DNA of 64,000 nucleotides, from assembly GCA_037367355.1 (NCBI GenBank), contig CM074700.1, positions 2,480,001 to 2,544,000 on the forward strand, read 5' to 3'. Position 1 is the stretch's first letter; the number at the start of each line of letters is the position of its first letter. The position numbers were made by a program, and so were the translations under genes. This document shows positions 24,436-37,600 of this stretch, one piece after another. The DNA comes from Neoscytalidium dimidiatum (taxonomy: Eukaryota; Ascomycota; Dothideomycetes; Botryosphaeriales; Botryosphaeriaceae). Below the pieces are notes generated by a model. The model searched no databases. It saw only the letters and a program-made list of their open reading frames with translations, and was not told the origin of the DNA.

Positions 24436-27373
24436 CTACTAATGATATGGCTTGGCCGTTGTGATACTTTGGAGCTAATTTCGCCCCGAAGGCTTTGCAC
24501 ATAAGCCCGAACCTCTCTAGACAAGTACAAGTGGATCGTCTTCTCGTGATAAAGCTCATTACGTGTTGTGTCAGTGCTGCTGCTGCGTCTCCGCCCTTTT
24601 GCTGAGTCGGGATTGTAGAACGTGCATTACATGGTGTCAGGAGTCAGAGATAAAAAATAGGGCGAAGGCTTTCGTCGTTCCTTATCACACGCGTTCGCAT
24701 ATGCATACTCGACATTCCTGTGTGAAAGGTCAAACTTCATGATCTTTGCTATTGCCTCGGCTCAGTATGCCTCTACGAAGGTCACGCAAGGCAGTCAATG
24801 GTTGTGGAGTATTAGTGAGATGAGACACTAGCATGAAATTACTCGTCGCCCACTCACATCCTTCTAGACGCGGACGAGGCAAATTAGATGCTCTTTATGT
24901 GTCGGAACAATATCAAAGAATGAGCCAACACTGTTAAAAAAAACTCTCTCTCAAACGGGTGGCCTCGATGCAGCAGCTTCAGACCCCGGCGAGACCTTTC
25001 CTAATTATCCGGTGTACCTCAAATAGCTCACGTCCCGTAAGACGCTTCTTTCCCTCGACACAACTTATCCACCGGTATTCCTAATCCGTCTTGCTCTTCC
25101 CTGCTACGTGTCACTAGTTTTCGCGCCACTTATCTTATTCTAGAACACCCACCAGATTTGCACAGCGACATGCATCCCCTAAGCAAATGCATTAGCAAAC
25201 ACTTTCGCCATCGCCCTCGTCACTCTGCACTGAAGGCGTCGAAGGCTCTGATGAGGTGATGTTCGTGTCTGAAACATCTATTCTCCACTTCGCTGAAAAA
25301 ACGTGGCTTTCACGGTCTCCATCACGCTGCGGCCCGCGTCCGCATCCGGCGCATGCCATCGAACCGGGATGGCCCTTGAATGAGGAGGAAGAGCTGCGTG
25401 CCCACATCACCGCATCTGATATCTTCTTTTCTGCATGGAAGAGATCGAGAAAAAGGATGTGCATGTGGAGATTGTGCGTCGGCACTTTCCTTCTATCCTT
25501 GATCATTGCATGTGTGCGCGTGTGGCGGCAGACCCATCGAAAAAAAACGTCCGCCTTGCATGCCACTACGGGCATTGCAGTCGCAATGTCCCCCACACAG
25601 AACTCGGAAAGCCCAAAATCTCTTTCGATGCCCTCCCACGGGCATACAGCCTTTTCTTCTTCACGCTTTTTCCAACACCCTTCGCTCTCCGCCTTCCTTG
25701 GACATTGGTAACCGGGTTTCTCGTTCTTCGCCCCAGATTTATAACTCTACTCCACCTCTCCGCGTGCGTGTCGTAGGCAGCAGAGGTAAATCAAGGCGGA
25801 GAGTCCCTCCATCCCACCCACCAAGCCACCCAACAAGAGCAAGTGCCCCTCTACCGGCCCAACTGAACAGCGCGAAAAACTAAAAGCATGCTCCCAGGCA
25901 GCAGTTCTCAACATCTAACGCCAGCACGTACGATATATTCCATGTATCCGCAGCGCGGAACCGCAGTCCGTACCCGGCCGACTCGCCGCATATGTCGTAG
26001 TTCGCGAACGCAAGAATCAGCTCATTCCTCCTGAGTACGAATCACAGCGCGCAGTCCTTGACCCGAAGGATTTCTGCTATCTGTACTTTGTTTTCCTCTT
26101 CGTTGTCCGCATGATTTGGGGAACCGGATAAGAGCGGGGACGGTGGACTTTTTCGGGGAACAAACTCCGTCCGGCGGTTTTGGGAAGCGCCCGGGGAAGT
26201 GCGGTTGACGGGGCCCTCTTTTTTCAGCTACGGAAGTGGAGCTCCAGGTATGCGTCTGTGTCTCATGCATTTTGCAGCGGCGAACGCTGCAGCCCAACCA
26301 CTGCCGCCGGCCGCTCATGCCCCGTTACTCACAAATCAAAGGAGGTGATGTGAAGGCGAGCGGGGAGTTGATGAGGGGAATGGCGCGCACATGCGAGGAA
26401 TGAATCATTCACGGACGAGGACCCCTGATTAAGCTCGGCACGTGAGGGAAAAGGTGCCATGATCGAGTGTGGTGGGAGGAGCGATGCGCGTGTAGGCAGT
26501 AGGGATCGTGGGAGGATGTGGGCGAGTCGGAAACTGACCGGATGACCGGGGTGCAGGCTGCGGCTGCGGCTGCGCCAATTTTTACCTACACTACCCATCC
26601 TGGGCAACAGAAGCTCTTGCGGGCATGTTGCTCAAATGCGGACTTGGACTGACCATGCAAGTACATAGATCTGACTTGCCCGTGAATGCTGAAGTATACA
26701 AGGGATCGAACCATTGTTTCTGGTTTGAACGTGTGGCTGGACCCGTGCAAGGCATATAGGGATGGATTTTCGTCAAGTTATGGAATATACCGTGCTCGGA
26801 TCGTGTGGCCGGTGGAAGTGTCATATTACGCTCACAGTGTCTTCTATCCGCTACGTGGTGTTCGTTGCAGCAGCTATGAGCAATTGTGGTACTATCGATA
26901 CTGATACATGAATCAGTAAGGGAGCTGTTCGCGGCAGAGGGCAGACAAGTAGGCGAGCAAGGCCAGCAGTAGCCAGCGCTGTGTGCATGTACGCAGCTGA
27001 CTCGGCGCCGAACCGATAGCCAAGACTGTCTACATCAGCTGCTCCTCTTTTCCATGGCAAATCAGCCACTTGCTGGACTTCCTTCTCGCTTGTCGTCCCT
27101 GCTTAGAGCAAAGCGTTAAGGCACCGAATAATAGTGCTTATTGCGTTTCCCTCTGCGTTGTGCCGATGAAGACTTCATTTCTCTTTGGAAGAGTTTGCTC
27201 CGGTGCTGCCTCCTTTCTTTTTCTACAGTCCTACCTCAATTTGCTTCATAACGACCAATCACCTCGATGGCTTACGTGCCAAGCGTGAATCAGAGTTTGA
27301 TGGCCATTGAACCCATGTCCCTTGAACGCCCGTAGTCTTTGTCCTCCAACGGAGACCTTTGATGTCGACACCA

Positions 27374-27430
27374 CCTCCCCCTTCTTCTTCTTCTTCTTCT
27401 TCTTCTCCCCCCTCCCTTTTTTTTTTTTTT
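27374..27430. repeat. Pyrimidine tract with (TTC)n next to the NSP1 3' end
   Basis: An unbroken run of C and T (TTC units then a long T run) starts 54 bp beyond the NSP1 stop. In the NSP1 transcript it would be a purine-rich (GAA)n/A-rich stretch in the 3' UTR or just after the cleavage site. Confidence 0.7.
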
Positions 27431-27484
27431 ATTTTACTTGACCCCGCTCTCTACAATGAATCTGGAAAGCTAAATTTGTTTCTT

Positions 27485-29844
27485 TTAACGCCGGCCCATG
27501 AAAGACCGGTAAAAGTCATCGGCAGCATCGTTACCAAGGACAGCCTGACCGTTTACACGGTAGCTTTGAGCTTCCTTCTGTGCCTGAGCGACCTTCATGT
27601 GCAGTTCGGCAGCTCCTGAGTCGATGGCCTGAAGTTGAGAGAGGTGATTGTTAAGGACACGGACAACTTGAGAAAGCTTTTGATGGATTATTGTCAGCAA
27701 GCTTCGTTTTCCAAGTTAAGGAGGATGGCTTACTGGATCGTCAGGCTTGTCTGTCTTGCTGAGGGTCGCAGAGACGCTATTTATCTCTTCGATCATATCA
27801 GATAGATCCTTGTTGAGGTCGTTAAGCCGGTCGGACAGCTTTTCGGCAAGTTTGTAGCTAAGTAAAAAGGTTAGCTCTGATACGCAGGTGCCGGTACAGA
27901 ATCGTATCAGTTATGTAGACCGGAAGTTTCAAAACACACCCACATAGGCGGCCATGGCCACAAAGTGGTAAGTTTATGCCTCTCCACTTCCTGTGCAAAT
28001 CATTCTGACAGATAATTCAATGATCAAAAACAGACTTACGTTCTCTCCCTCTCCTGATCCGGTCCCTGAAGTCCTTCCGAGCCACCAACCATCTTCTCCA
28101 TCAAATCATCAACCTCCTTCTCGTAGTTATCCAACCACCGAGACAGCTCGGCTTGATCGTTCTCGACAGCAGTCAACTGCCGCTCCACCTCCTCCGTGTC
28201 CTTGCGGGCCTGGAAAGTTTTGCTGTATAGCTTAGAGATCTTGTCACTGTTCTCAACTAACATGCGATCCCACTCTGCAACCTGCTTCGCCTGGCTCTGG
28301 AAGCTCTTCTGGTACTTAGAAAGGTCTGTAGCCCAGCGAGTAATTATCTCATCCATGGACTTGTTCTTGAGGCGTGACTGAGCGCTTGGTGGTTGCCCGA
28401 TGGTAGACGCTCCCAGGTTGGCGTTGCCTGCCGTAACAGGTGCCGGGGTCGCAGTCGCACCAGAAGTTGCCGTTGTTGCGGGCTGTGAAGAGGATGCAGT
28501 GGAAACTTGCCCTGTTGTGGAACCCAAGCTAAAGGTGGGAGCAGTCGTTGCAGTCGTTCCGGATTGAGAAGTACCAGAGCTCTGTGCGGGAGTGGCGTTT
28601 CCCAGTGTGAATCCACTAGAAGGGGCTGGAGTTGGTGCTGCTGGCGTTGCCTGAGCTGCGCCTGTAGAAGCTGGCGTCTCGGTAGGTTTGTTGAACAGAC
28701 TAAAGCCGCTCGAGGTAGCAGGAGTTTGAGGGGCGGCAGCGCCCGTAGATGACGCCTCCTTGTTACTATCCTTAGCGCCAGCACCAAAGAGATTACCAGA
28801 AGGAGCGCTAGCGCCTGGGCTAAAGAGACTCGGCTTGTCGGAGGTTGTAGTTGCTGCAGGCTGGGAGCTTACGGGTTGCGAGCTACCGCCGCCAAGAGAG
28901 AACGTCGCTGAGGGTGCCGGTGCTCCAGGAGTAGTCTGGCTGGAGGAAGAGGAAGCGCCGCCTAAGTTAAACGGAGATGCCGGCTTGTTTCCGGTTGAGG
29001 AACCAAGGTTGAAGAGTCCAGACCCCGCTGACTTTGATGTGTCCTGAGACTGCGCTGGTTGTGAGGCAGGAGTACTGCCCCCAAGGCTGAACGCAGGTTT
29101 ATTGCCGGTAGAGCCTCCGAGATTGAACATGCTTCCACTGTTTTGAGCTTGCGTGGGTGTGGACGAGCTGGGAGCAGTAGTAGCTGGACTCGATTGAGCG
29201 CCACTGGCAGATGGACCTCCCAGTCCACCAAAAAGACCACCCGAAGGCTTGGCAGCATTATTACTGCTCCCACCAATTGTGAACGGGCTTGTAGCAGAGC
29301 TCGTGCCGGAAGTTTGCTGCGTTGAAGTTTGGGCGCCAAATGAGAAACCACCTGTAGAACTTGCGGGCGGCGGACCGGCTGGTGTCGTTGATCCCGGGAA
29401 AGAGAACGTAGGCTTCGCGGGTGTGGCCGAAGGAGCAGATCCAGGTGTGGTGCCGCCAATCGTGAACGGAGAACTGCTTCCTCCGCTACCACCACCACCG
29501 CCACCACCAAAGAGGCTAGTGCCGCTGCCGCTGCCGCTGCCGCTGCCAACAGTGCCACTTCCGGCTGTAGCACCACCGAAGAGCGAAGGCTGTGATGCTC
29601 CGGACGAGGTAGGGGTACCAGCGCTTCCAAATAAGCTAGGGCCAGACGCGCTCGTTGAGCTGGAAGACCCCTGGCCTGCTCCCGCGCCAAAGAGGCTGCC
29701 TCCACTGGCGGCAGGCTTGTTCCCGGTGCTGTTGCCAAACAGACTGCTGCTGGACGTGTTATTGTTGTTACCACTAAAGAGAGATCCGGAGCTGCCGCCG
29801 CCGAAGCTGAACTTTGGCGGTTCTTTTGAACCGTCGTTGGACAT
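27485..29844 (-). CDS. NSP1: Nucleoporin NSP1 (Nup62 family)
   Basis: A central-channel nucleoporin. Its FG repeats form the permeability barrier and its C-terminal coiled coil assembles with Nup57 and Nup49. Three exons (29844-28040, 27857-27734, 27676-27485) give 706 residues. Residues 1 to about 470 are Ser/Thr/Gly/Ala-rich with GLFG-, SLFG- and FSLGG-type repeats and many TGNKPA spacers. The C-terminal domain begins near LKNKSMDEIITRWATDLSKY and runs through ERQLTAVENDQAELSRWLDN, ERT-YKLAEKLSDRLNDL and EEINSVSATL to DDFYRSFMGRR, the normal Nsp1_C pattern. Introns are 27858-28039 (182 nt, long for this window) and 27677-27733. It is divergent from the LAA2-like gene. Confidence 0.95.
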
Positions 29845-30290
29845 GGTGAGGTGGACAGAGCGTAGGGCGACTGCTCAGGTTGAAATGCACGTTTGCGAAT
29901 TCGGCGTAAGCAATTGACGTCGGCGACGCGTATATGCGTTCAGGCTCTGGGGGCGAGCAGCGATGTAGCGGAGACGCGAAGAGAGATTACACGCGAAACG
30001 GACCGGGAAGAATTGAGGGGTGTGTCGGCGGTTGAGTTGCTGCTTGGTGCAGCTTCGGCGCTGGAGCGTGTTTTGGTCGGGGCCAGAGCTAACAGCCCTT
30101 GCACGGGCCGAGGATTATGTAATGCGTACCACGCGGGCGATCACTGCCCCAATCTACAACGGTCGGGCTGATCAGTACACAAACGTCGACCATCCAACTC
30201 CTCGAGCCTCAGTCCGATTTCCTCTTGAAATCCAACGCGCCTCGTTAGCTCACACTGCTGCCTAAGAGATTCGCACAAAACCCCTCCACT
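29845..30290. promoter_or_regulatory. Divergent promoter region between NSP1 and the LAA2-like gene
   Basis: This 446-bp gap lies between two start codons and must hold both promoters. I see no clear CCAAT box or TATA element in it. Confidence 0.5.
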
Positions 30291-32197
30291 ATGTCGGACC
30301 TAGAACCTCCACGAAAGAGCGTGGAGCTACAGGATCCCGGTGCACATGAGCTAGGTCAGTCAGCGCCCTTTCTCTGAGCGCTTCACGAGCATCGCTGGTG
30401 TATCTCGGTTTTCTATTGAGCTTTCCAGCTTAAGACGCGAGCGATCCTTGCACGTTGGACAATTCATCTCCGCCTTCAGTCGTTCCTCCGTCGACTACTT
30501 CCCCGCAGCCTAGCTCCATTCCCCCCCCCCTTCGATCTACACCTGTCATTCGGAACACGCAATGCTGTGTTGGGCGCCCGCTGACAAGCCGCATAGACTC
30601 CTCAGAAGGAGAGGATCACTTCTCTGACGCCTCCGAAGGCCGCAAGTCAGCCGTCGACCGATCTTCCGCAGCCTCCCCAGTTCCTGTGACGCGTGTTGAA
30701 AAGGTCGACGACCAGCCGAGTTATGGAGAAGTCCCTGGAACACCAGCATACCAGATGAGGATGCAAGATGCAGTCCCGGATGAAGTGGAGATTGTTCCTG
30801 AGGGTACCCGCAGCCGAAGTGCGTCGAGACTCAGTGCCTCGGATCGCCCTTCTACTCCGTTGTCGCCTGGCGGCACTCCCATTCCCAAAACTGTCGTCGA
30901 GAGGGTGGATGATAAACCAAGTCATGGCGAAGTTCCAGGAACTCTTGCATACGAGCATCACCGGGCTGACGCTGTTCCCGACGTCATTCTCAAGGTCCCC
31001 GAACCGCCAAAAGGTTAGTTACCAAGTTTTTTGTTTTCTGGTTTCGTCAGCGAACCATTGACGGGACAAGGATCGCCAACTGCCTCTAATAGATCGGACC
31101 AAGTAGACGACGGTACCATTGCAGCCGCTACGACATTTGATGCCGATAACGACAAACTTGAGGATTTCGAAGCATCTCAACTATCAGAGCCTGTCCACGA
31201 ATTTAAGACGGGAGAGCACAATCATGAGATGGGCGATGACTTTGACGACTTTGAGGAAGGGGGGGAGGAGGATTTCGGGGACGATTTTGGTGATTTCGAT
31301 GATGGCTTCCAAAACATGGGAGATGAAAGCGCCAATGCTTTTGAAGAATCTGCCCCCCTACCCTCTGTACCCGACCCTTTACCCTCACTTGTAAGTAACG
31401 AGTGTCTATTCATAAATGAACTTTCAATAGAGATTTCTTTTTCCTCCTTGTTTCGTCGTTAATGCAATGCAAGAGCCCGCTGACGCCGGTCCTTTCAGCC
31501 CATTCCCAGCTTCGATGAGCTCGACAGCTCATCGGATATACTATATGCCAGCCAGCCTTTTGTCGACAAGATCTTTGAAGCCTCCTTCCCCGACCATCCG
31601 ACAATAGAACAAGATATCAATCCCTCTCTGCTGTCTGAGAGGAGTTTGTCCCTCTGGGCTCAATTAGTAGCTCCGCCTCCATTGCAACCACCAAATTGGG
31701 TCCGCTCACGTATCAGACGCCTATTCCTGGTCTCGCTGGGAGTACCTGTTGATCTGGACGAGATTCTTCCTGCCAGCAAACAGAAGAAGCTGATACTACC
31801 CTCCATTAACATTCCAGGCGAGCGTTCTCCACGGGCGTCCTCTGATGAGCGAGCAAACGGTGCGGCGTCCAAGCTGAAGAAGGAAGGCAACGACTCTTCA
31901 ACGTCGGTAAACTCTTCAGCATCGAAAACAGATAGGAAAAGGCGTGGACCTCCACCTCCTCCCGACTTTGATATTACAGCTGTCACCATGCTGTGCTCCA
32001 CTACAGATGCTGCCCTCCAGAACCTGACGTTGGAGGAGCTGAAGGAGCATGTGAAGAAGCTCCAGGAATTGCAGAAGCGAGCAGACGAGGTTCTAGACTA
32101 CTGGATCAAGCGCAAGGAAAGCGCGATTGGAGATAAGGAAGCATTTGAGGGTGTGATTGAAAACCTCGTGAAGCACGCTAAGAAGGTGAGGAAATGA
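30291..32197 (+). CDS. Acidic LAA2-like protein, putative AP-1/clathrin accessory factor
   Basis: Four exons (30291-30354, 30435-31013, 31071-31390, 31499-32197) give 553 residues. Residues ~107-140 and ~172-205 are two copies of a motif V-x-(K/R)-VDD-x-PS-x-GEVPGT-x-AY...DAVPD. Residues ~268-293 hold acidic aromatic units (GDDFDDFEE, DFGDDFGDFDDGF) of the type that binds the gamma-adaptin ear. The second half starts DSSSDILYASQPFVDKIFEA and includes SLWAQLVAPPPLQPPNW, SRIRRLFLVSLGVPVDLDEI, then a Lys-rich linker and a C-terminal coiled coil (LTLEELKEHVKKLQELQKRA). This resembles the fungal LAA2/YBL010C-type family, whose yeast member recruits Laa1 to AP-1; that role is inferred. Two introns (30355-30434, 31014-31070) use AAG acceptors. 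Confidence 0.65.
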
Positions 32198-33852
32198 GGA
32201 CATGAGGCTCTTGTGGCGAACGAGATCGACCCAAGCGGTCGGCGTGATGGCGAAGGCACATCGGTTCAGGAAGCATCTATACCCCCACGTACTATAGCTA
32301 ATATCTGCTCCAATGAGGGCGTCGGCTGTCGTCCGACCGGAAACACCAAACACTCTCACACTGTTTTTTTTTTTTTTTTTCAGCCGGACGTCGGAGACCC
32401 TGTTAATGGGACGACCACGGGCTGCCTGTTGATCAAGCACTCGTCTAGCTTGGCGGTGTCCTAGTGCTGGATTGCTGGAGTGATCATTCCTCTATCCGCC
32501 AATCCGCAGAGCCGGCATGAGACCCTTCGTCCCCACTTGACTCCCTCGCCACAGGCGGTGGGCAGCTGGCGGCTTCGGCAAGGACCTCAAGTGGTCGACC
32601 TGATGCTGGAGATTGGCGGCTCCCATGCTCACCGGCTTGCCCATCACGGCAGCTTCGCCTCTTTCACATGGCGCGCGAGGCGTGGCAATAACGTGCGTCC
32701 GCCGCGCTACTGTGTACAGACGCCGACTCACAGGCAGCGGTACGCGGGGACAGCTGCGAGAGCAGGCCCGTTCCGGAGGTCAGCTGCCGGATCTACGTGG
32801 TCGCGGTCCAAGCTCCACGGATCTCACTTTTTCAGTAATAAGAGGTGTCGAAACCGAGAATTATCCTGGGAGGCAAGGCAGCCCAACGCGAACCGAGAGA
32901 TTATTTATTTCCGAGTGGCGTAGATGCGTTGTTGACGAGGACATGCGGCGGGCGGGCAGGATGGAGCACAGGGCGACGTTGCAGTGCCGCACGCCACGAC
33001 CAGACGACCCACGGCGCGGCGGCTATCTGGCGGGTGGTGCCGGTTGTCGAATTTTCCCTGGCCTTGGGAACCCACCCCACAGACGTGTGCAGGTGCAGGC
33101 GCAGGCGCAGTCGGCTGGCGCCTTTGGGGCGGAGCGCGGGCTGAGAGGCCGATTCGGGCCGAGATTGTGGTGGGATTTGATCTTCGCTCGCGGTTGAGAG
33201 CGGGTGCGGTGAGACTGGCAGCAGATCTCCTCACCGTCGAGGCGGCCGGGAGAGCCGTGAGGTAGGAATTGAGCCCATCGTCAGCCCTGGGCGCGCTGGC
33301 CGGGCTGCAAGGCTACGCCAGGCAGCATTAGCGGGCGGGCGTGAGACCCTGAAACCCTGCGCGAGAGTCAGCGGCCGCGATGGCAGAGGCCTAAAACTGC
33401 ATGGGCGCTCCGGCGATCGGCGAGCTTAAAGCTGTGCAGCCAGCGTCTGAAACGACGCGACGCGGACTCGTGCGTGCGAACCGAGAGAGGTGGACCAGCA
33501 CAGCACGTCGCAAACACCGCACCTTGGCCGTGTCTCGTGCGTCCTCCGCTCGAGGCGGCGACGGCGACGCGAGCGGGCGTCGAATGCGTGCGCACACACA
33601 CACACCGCGCGACGGGGCCGGCCAGCGAATCGTAGGCCGCGGGCTCGTATTCCCTGGCCGAGTCATATCGGTCGCCCTCGATGCCCGCGCTCGATTGGCA
33701 CGCCAGCCAGCGTGCTCGGAAGCTGCAAAGCCGCGCGTGGGCGGCTGGAAAGCCGGCGCCCGTTGCACACGCAGCGACGGTGTGCGCTGTGCTGCGGGCG
33801 AACAGCAGAAAGGGGGCCGCTGGTGTCTCTGGCGTCGTCCTCTGGAAGGCAT

Positions 33853-33886
<34 letters not shown>

Positions 33887-34643
33887 CGCGGAGCGCATGT
33901 TTCTAGCAGTCAGCGCCGTTATGGCTCGCAGCGCCGGCGCCACGGCGGTCGGCGACAAGCAGCAGCAGCAGCAGCAGCGCGCGCACCTTTCGCCCGACAT
34001 GGCAGCAGCGCGGCCGAGCGTGGCAGCCTCCCCCAGGCCCTGTCAGATCGCGGGCCCCCAAGAATGGCGACCACGAGGCGCGCTGGCAGCAGGCTGTCAT
34101 GGGATTCCTGGCACGCGTCCGCCCGCCTAGCCACGCTTGCCTTTGTCGCTGTCCGCCAGCACGCCCGCCCGCACCAGCGCACGTCCCTTGGGTTGTCGGG
34201 CGGCGTGCTCCCACTACGTCAGAAATTGGCCAAAGCCATCGCCGCGGCGCTGAACCTTTGTCGTCTAGCCCCCCTGGTCGGCCGGGGCTCGATTGATTTG
34301 CCCAGATACACGCTAGAGTGGCCGCCCATCGAGTGCAGACGGAGCGTTCTGCATTGCGACTGCCTCTCCACCACGCTCCTTTTTCCGTGCGCTGCGCCGT
34401 TGCGAAGTCCCTCCACCCTCGGGCCAGGGCCGATTTGCTTCTTCCGCTTCCACTTCCGCTTCTCTCCTGTGGTGCTATTCTGCATCGCCTCGCCACCCAT
34501 CCCATCTTCCCCCAAGTCTGCGCTCCCCGCCGTCGTACGAGCAGCCTCGCGCCTCCCAGTCCGCGGACCAAGACCACAACCCACCCCGACTTTCTGGCCC
34601 AATGCACGGTGTGAGAACCACCCTGTAATCGTGCGTCATTACG
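32198..34643. other. Intergenic region and probable long 5' leader of NIK1
   Basis: No gene is supported in these 2.4 kb. A 435-codon open frame at 33401-34708 overlaps the NIK1 start in another frame and is Arg/Ala-rich with GGC- and CAG-encoded runs; I treat it as a GC artefact. A T run lies at 32366-32381. From about 34340 to 34640 the plus strand is C/T-rich, as for other genes in this window. Confidence 0.55.
33851..33980. repeat. GGC and CAG trinucleotide runs
   Basis: (GGC)n spans about 33851-33887 and (CAG)n about 33959-33979. Both lie in the upstream region of NIK1 and cause artificial poly-amino-acid reading frames. Confidence 0.8.
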
Positions 34644-37600
34644 ATGTCTCACGACGAGACTGCTCAAGCGCTCGTCGCTATCCTGTCGAACCTCGCAAAG
34701 CAGCATGACCCTACGAGCGACAGGTCCTTCCCCGGCCAGGTTGCGGCCAACGGTGGAAAGGCCGCTTCCCTGACGCTGCCAGGCCCCGACAGCGAGACGA
34801 AGCGGGCTCTCGAGCGCGAAATCCAGGCCCTGTCGTCGCGCGTCCAGTATCTCGAGGCGAAAGCCCGGACGGTCGACAACAACACCTTCCCCATCACCCC
34901 GGGCGAACCAAACCTGTACTCTCCTTTCCCGGGCGAAAACAATCAGCTTCAGACTCCGCAAAGCCGCGCAATCGCCGGCCGAGACAGACAGGCCTCATGG
35001 GTGACGAACTGGCTGAAGGAGAAGGAGACGCCCGGCGAGCGCGCTGTGCCTGCGGCGCAGCTGACCGAGGACCAGCTGGCCTACCTGCGCGACCATCTGA
35101 ACAAGCAGGCTGAGCAGATCCAGAGCCAGCGGGAACACATAGATAGCCTGAGCGCTGAGGTTACCCGGCAACTCCGGGATCAGGACAAGGCCTTCGGCCA
35201 CGGTATCGAGGACATCGGGGCTCTGAAGCGTGAGCTGCAGAAACACCAGCAAGCCAACCTTGCCTTCCAGAAGGCTTTGCGAGAAATTGGAAGCATCGTT
35301 ACGGCTGTCGCGCACGGTGATCTCAGTAAAAAAGTCTTGATTCACGCCAAGGAGATGGACCCTGAAATTACGACTTTCAAACGCACTATCAACACCATGG
35401 TGGACCAGCTTCAGGATTTTGCCAGTCAGGTCACGAACCTGGCCAAGGAGGTCGGCACGGAGGGCCGCCTCGGTGGTCAGGCAGTCCTGACCGGCGTCGA
35501 CGGTATTTGGGCCGAGTTGACCAACAGCGGTATGTCGCCTGTGTGTCTCTGAGAGACTTGGTACTGATTCTCTGCAGTGAACGACATGGCCCGTAATCTC
35601 ACGGAACAAGTGCGAGAAATCGCAGTAGTCACAACAGCAGTTGCCCACGGTGATCTCAGTCGCAAGATCGAGCGTCCTGCGAGGGGAGAAATTCTTCAGC
35701 TCCAGGAGACGATCAACACCATGGTAGACCAACTCCGTTCATTTGCATCAGAAGTCACTAGAGTCGCTCGCGACGTCGGTGTCGAAGGTATTCTCGGTGG
35801 ACAGGCAAGGATAGAAGGCGTCCAGGGCATGTGGAACGACCTCACGATCAACGTCAACGCCATGGCCTTGAATCTCACAACACAAGTGCGCGATATCGCC
35901 CAGGTCACAACGGCCGTCGCGCAAGGTAATCTCACGCGAAAGGTTTCGGCAGAGTGCAAAGGTGAAATCGCAGAACTCAAGAATACGATCAACTCCATGG
36001 TTGACCAGCTGCAACAATTTGCGCACGAGGTCACTAAGATTGCTAGAGAAGTCGGCACTGAAGGTCGCCTCGGCGGGCAGGCCAGAGTTCACGGCGTGGA
36101 AGGAACATGGAAGGATTTAACGGAGAATGTCAACGGTATGGCCGATAATCTTACAACTCAAGTCAGGGAGATTGCAGAGGTTACAACTGCAGTCGCCCGT
36201 GGTGATCTAAGCAAAAAGATCAAGGCCGAGGTAAGAGGTGAAATCTTGGCGCTGAAAATCACCATCAATACCATGGTGGACCGCCTAAACGATTTCGCGT
36301 ATCAAGTCAGCAAGGTCGCCAGAGAGGTCGGAACAGAGGGGAAGCTCGGAGGGCAGGCCGAAGTGGAAAACGTCGAAGGCAAATGGAAGGATTTGACCGA
36401 CAACGTCAACACGATGGCGCAAAACCTAACCCTTCAAGTACGCAGTATATCGGATGTCACAAGCGCTCTCTCTCGAGGAGACTTGACCCGCCGTGTACAT
36501 GTTGATGCGGAAGGAGAAATCCGTCTGCTCAAGGACACCATCAACGACATGGTTGCAAGACTGGATGAGTGGTCTCTTGCTGTGAAGCGCGTTGCAAGAG
36601 ACGTCGGTGTCGACGGTAAAATGGGCGGCCAGGCCGAGGTTGAGGGCATTACTGGCCGTTGGAAGGAAATCACCGCGGACGTCAATACCATGGCTCAGAA
36701 CCTGACCTCGCAAGTGAGGGCCTTCGGGGACATCACTCAGGCTGCCACAGACGGCAAGTTCACCCAAATCACCGTTGAAGCTGCCGGTGAAATGGACGAG
36801 CTTAAACGCAAGATCAACAAGATGGTTTCCAGCTTGCGGGAAAGTATCCAGAGGAACACAGCAGCGAGGGAAGCTGCCGAATTGGCGAACAAGACCAAAT
36901 CAGAATTCCTGGCGAACATGTCTCACGAGATTCGTACACCAATGAACGGTATCATAGGCATGACGCAGCTCACGCTTGACACGGACCTTACGCACTCACA
37001 GCGTGAGATGCTTACTATCGTTCACAATTTGGCCGGCCAGCTTCTGACTATTATCGATGATATCTTGGATATCTCCAAAATCGAAGCTAACCGTATGGTT
37101 ATGGAAGAAATTCCGTTCTCTCTGCGCGGGACTATTTTCAACGCTCTCAAGTCGCTATCGTCTAGAGCAAATGAACGGAGACTCAATCTCGCATATCAGG
37201 TCGACAGCTCCGTCCCTGACTATGTCATTGGTGACTCCTTCAGGCTGAGACAGATCATTCTCAACCTTGTCGGCAACGCGATCAAGTTTACCGAACATGG
37301 CGAGGTCAAAGTCGCTATATCTATGGCTCCCCAGATCGACTGTAAACCGGACCAATATATCTTCAAATTCGCCGTGTCTGACACCGGCATCGGTATTCAT
37401 GGCGATAAGCTCAACCTCATTTTCGACACCTTCCAACAGGCCGATGGCTCCACAACGAGAAAATTTGGCGGTACAGGCTTAGGTCTATCAATCTCCAAGC
37501 GCCTCGTCACTCTGATGGGTGGCAAGATGTGGGTCGAGTCCGAATTTGGCTGTGGTAGTACTTTCTACTTCACCTGCAAGGTGAGACTCGGGAATCCGGA

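Larger units (their letters stand above)
18924..27484. other. Large gene-poor region downstream of the SCOC gene
   Basis: No gene is supported in these 8.6 kb. Open frames up to 260 codons (for example minus strand 23213-23995) are low complexity and motif-free. Visible items are T-rich stretches around 20850-20893, a compound (GCT/GTC/GTT)n tract at 23609-23699, GGGATGC repeats at 23813-23835, a palindromic element at 24375-24435 and a pyrimidine tract at 27374-27430 beside the NSP1 stop codon. Unrecognised non-coding RNAs cannot be excluded. Confidence 0.55.

Noticed and set aside
33401..34708. 435-codon plus-strand open frame overlapping the NIK1 start
   Set aside because: It is in a different frame from NIK1, rich in Arg/Ala with runs encoded by GGC and CAG repeats, and has no domain motif; GC-rich DNA gives such frames by chance.
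33903..34961. 352-codon minus-strand open frame antisense to the NIK1 5' end
   Set aside because: It lies antisense to clear coding sequence, is low complexity and has no motif.
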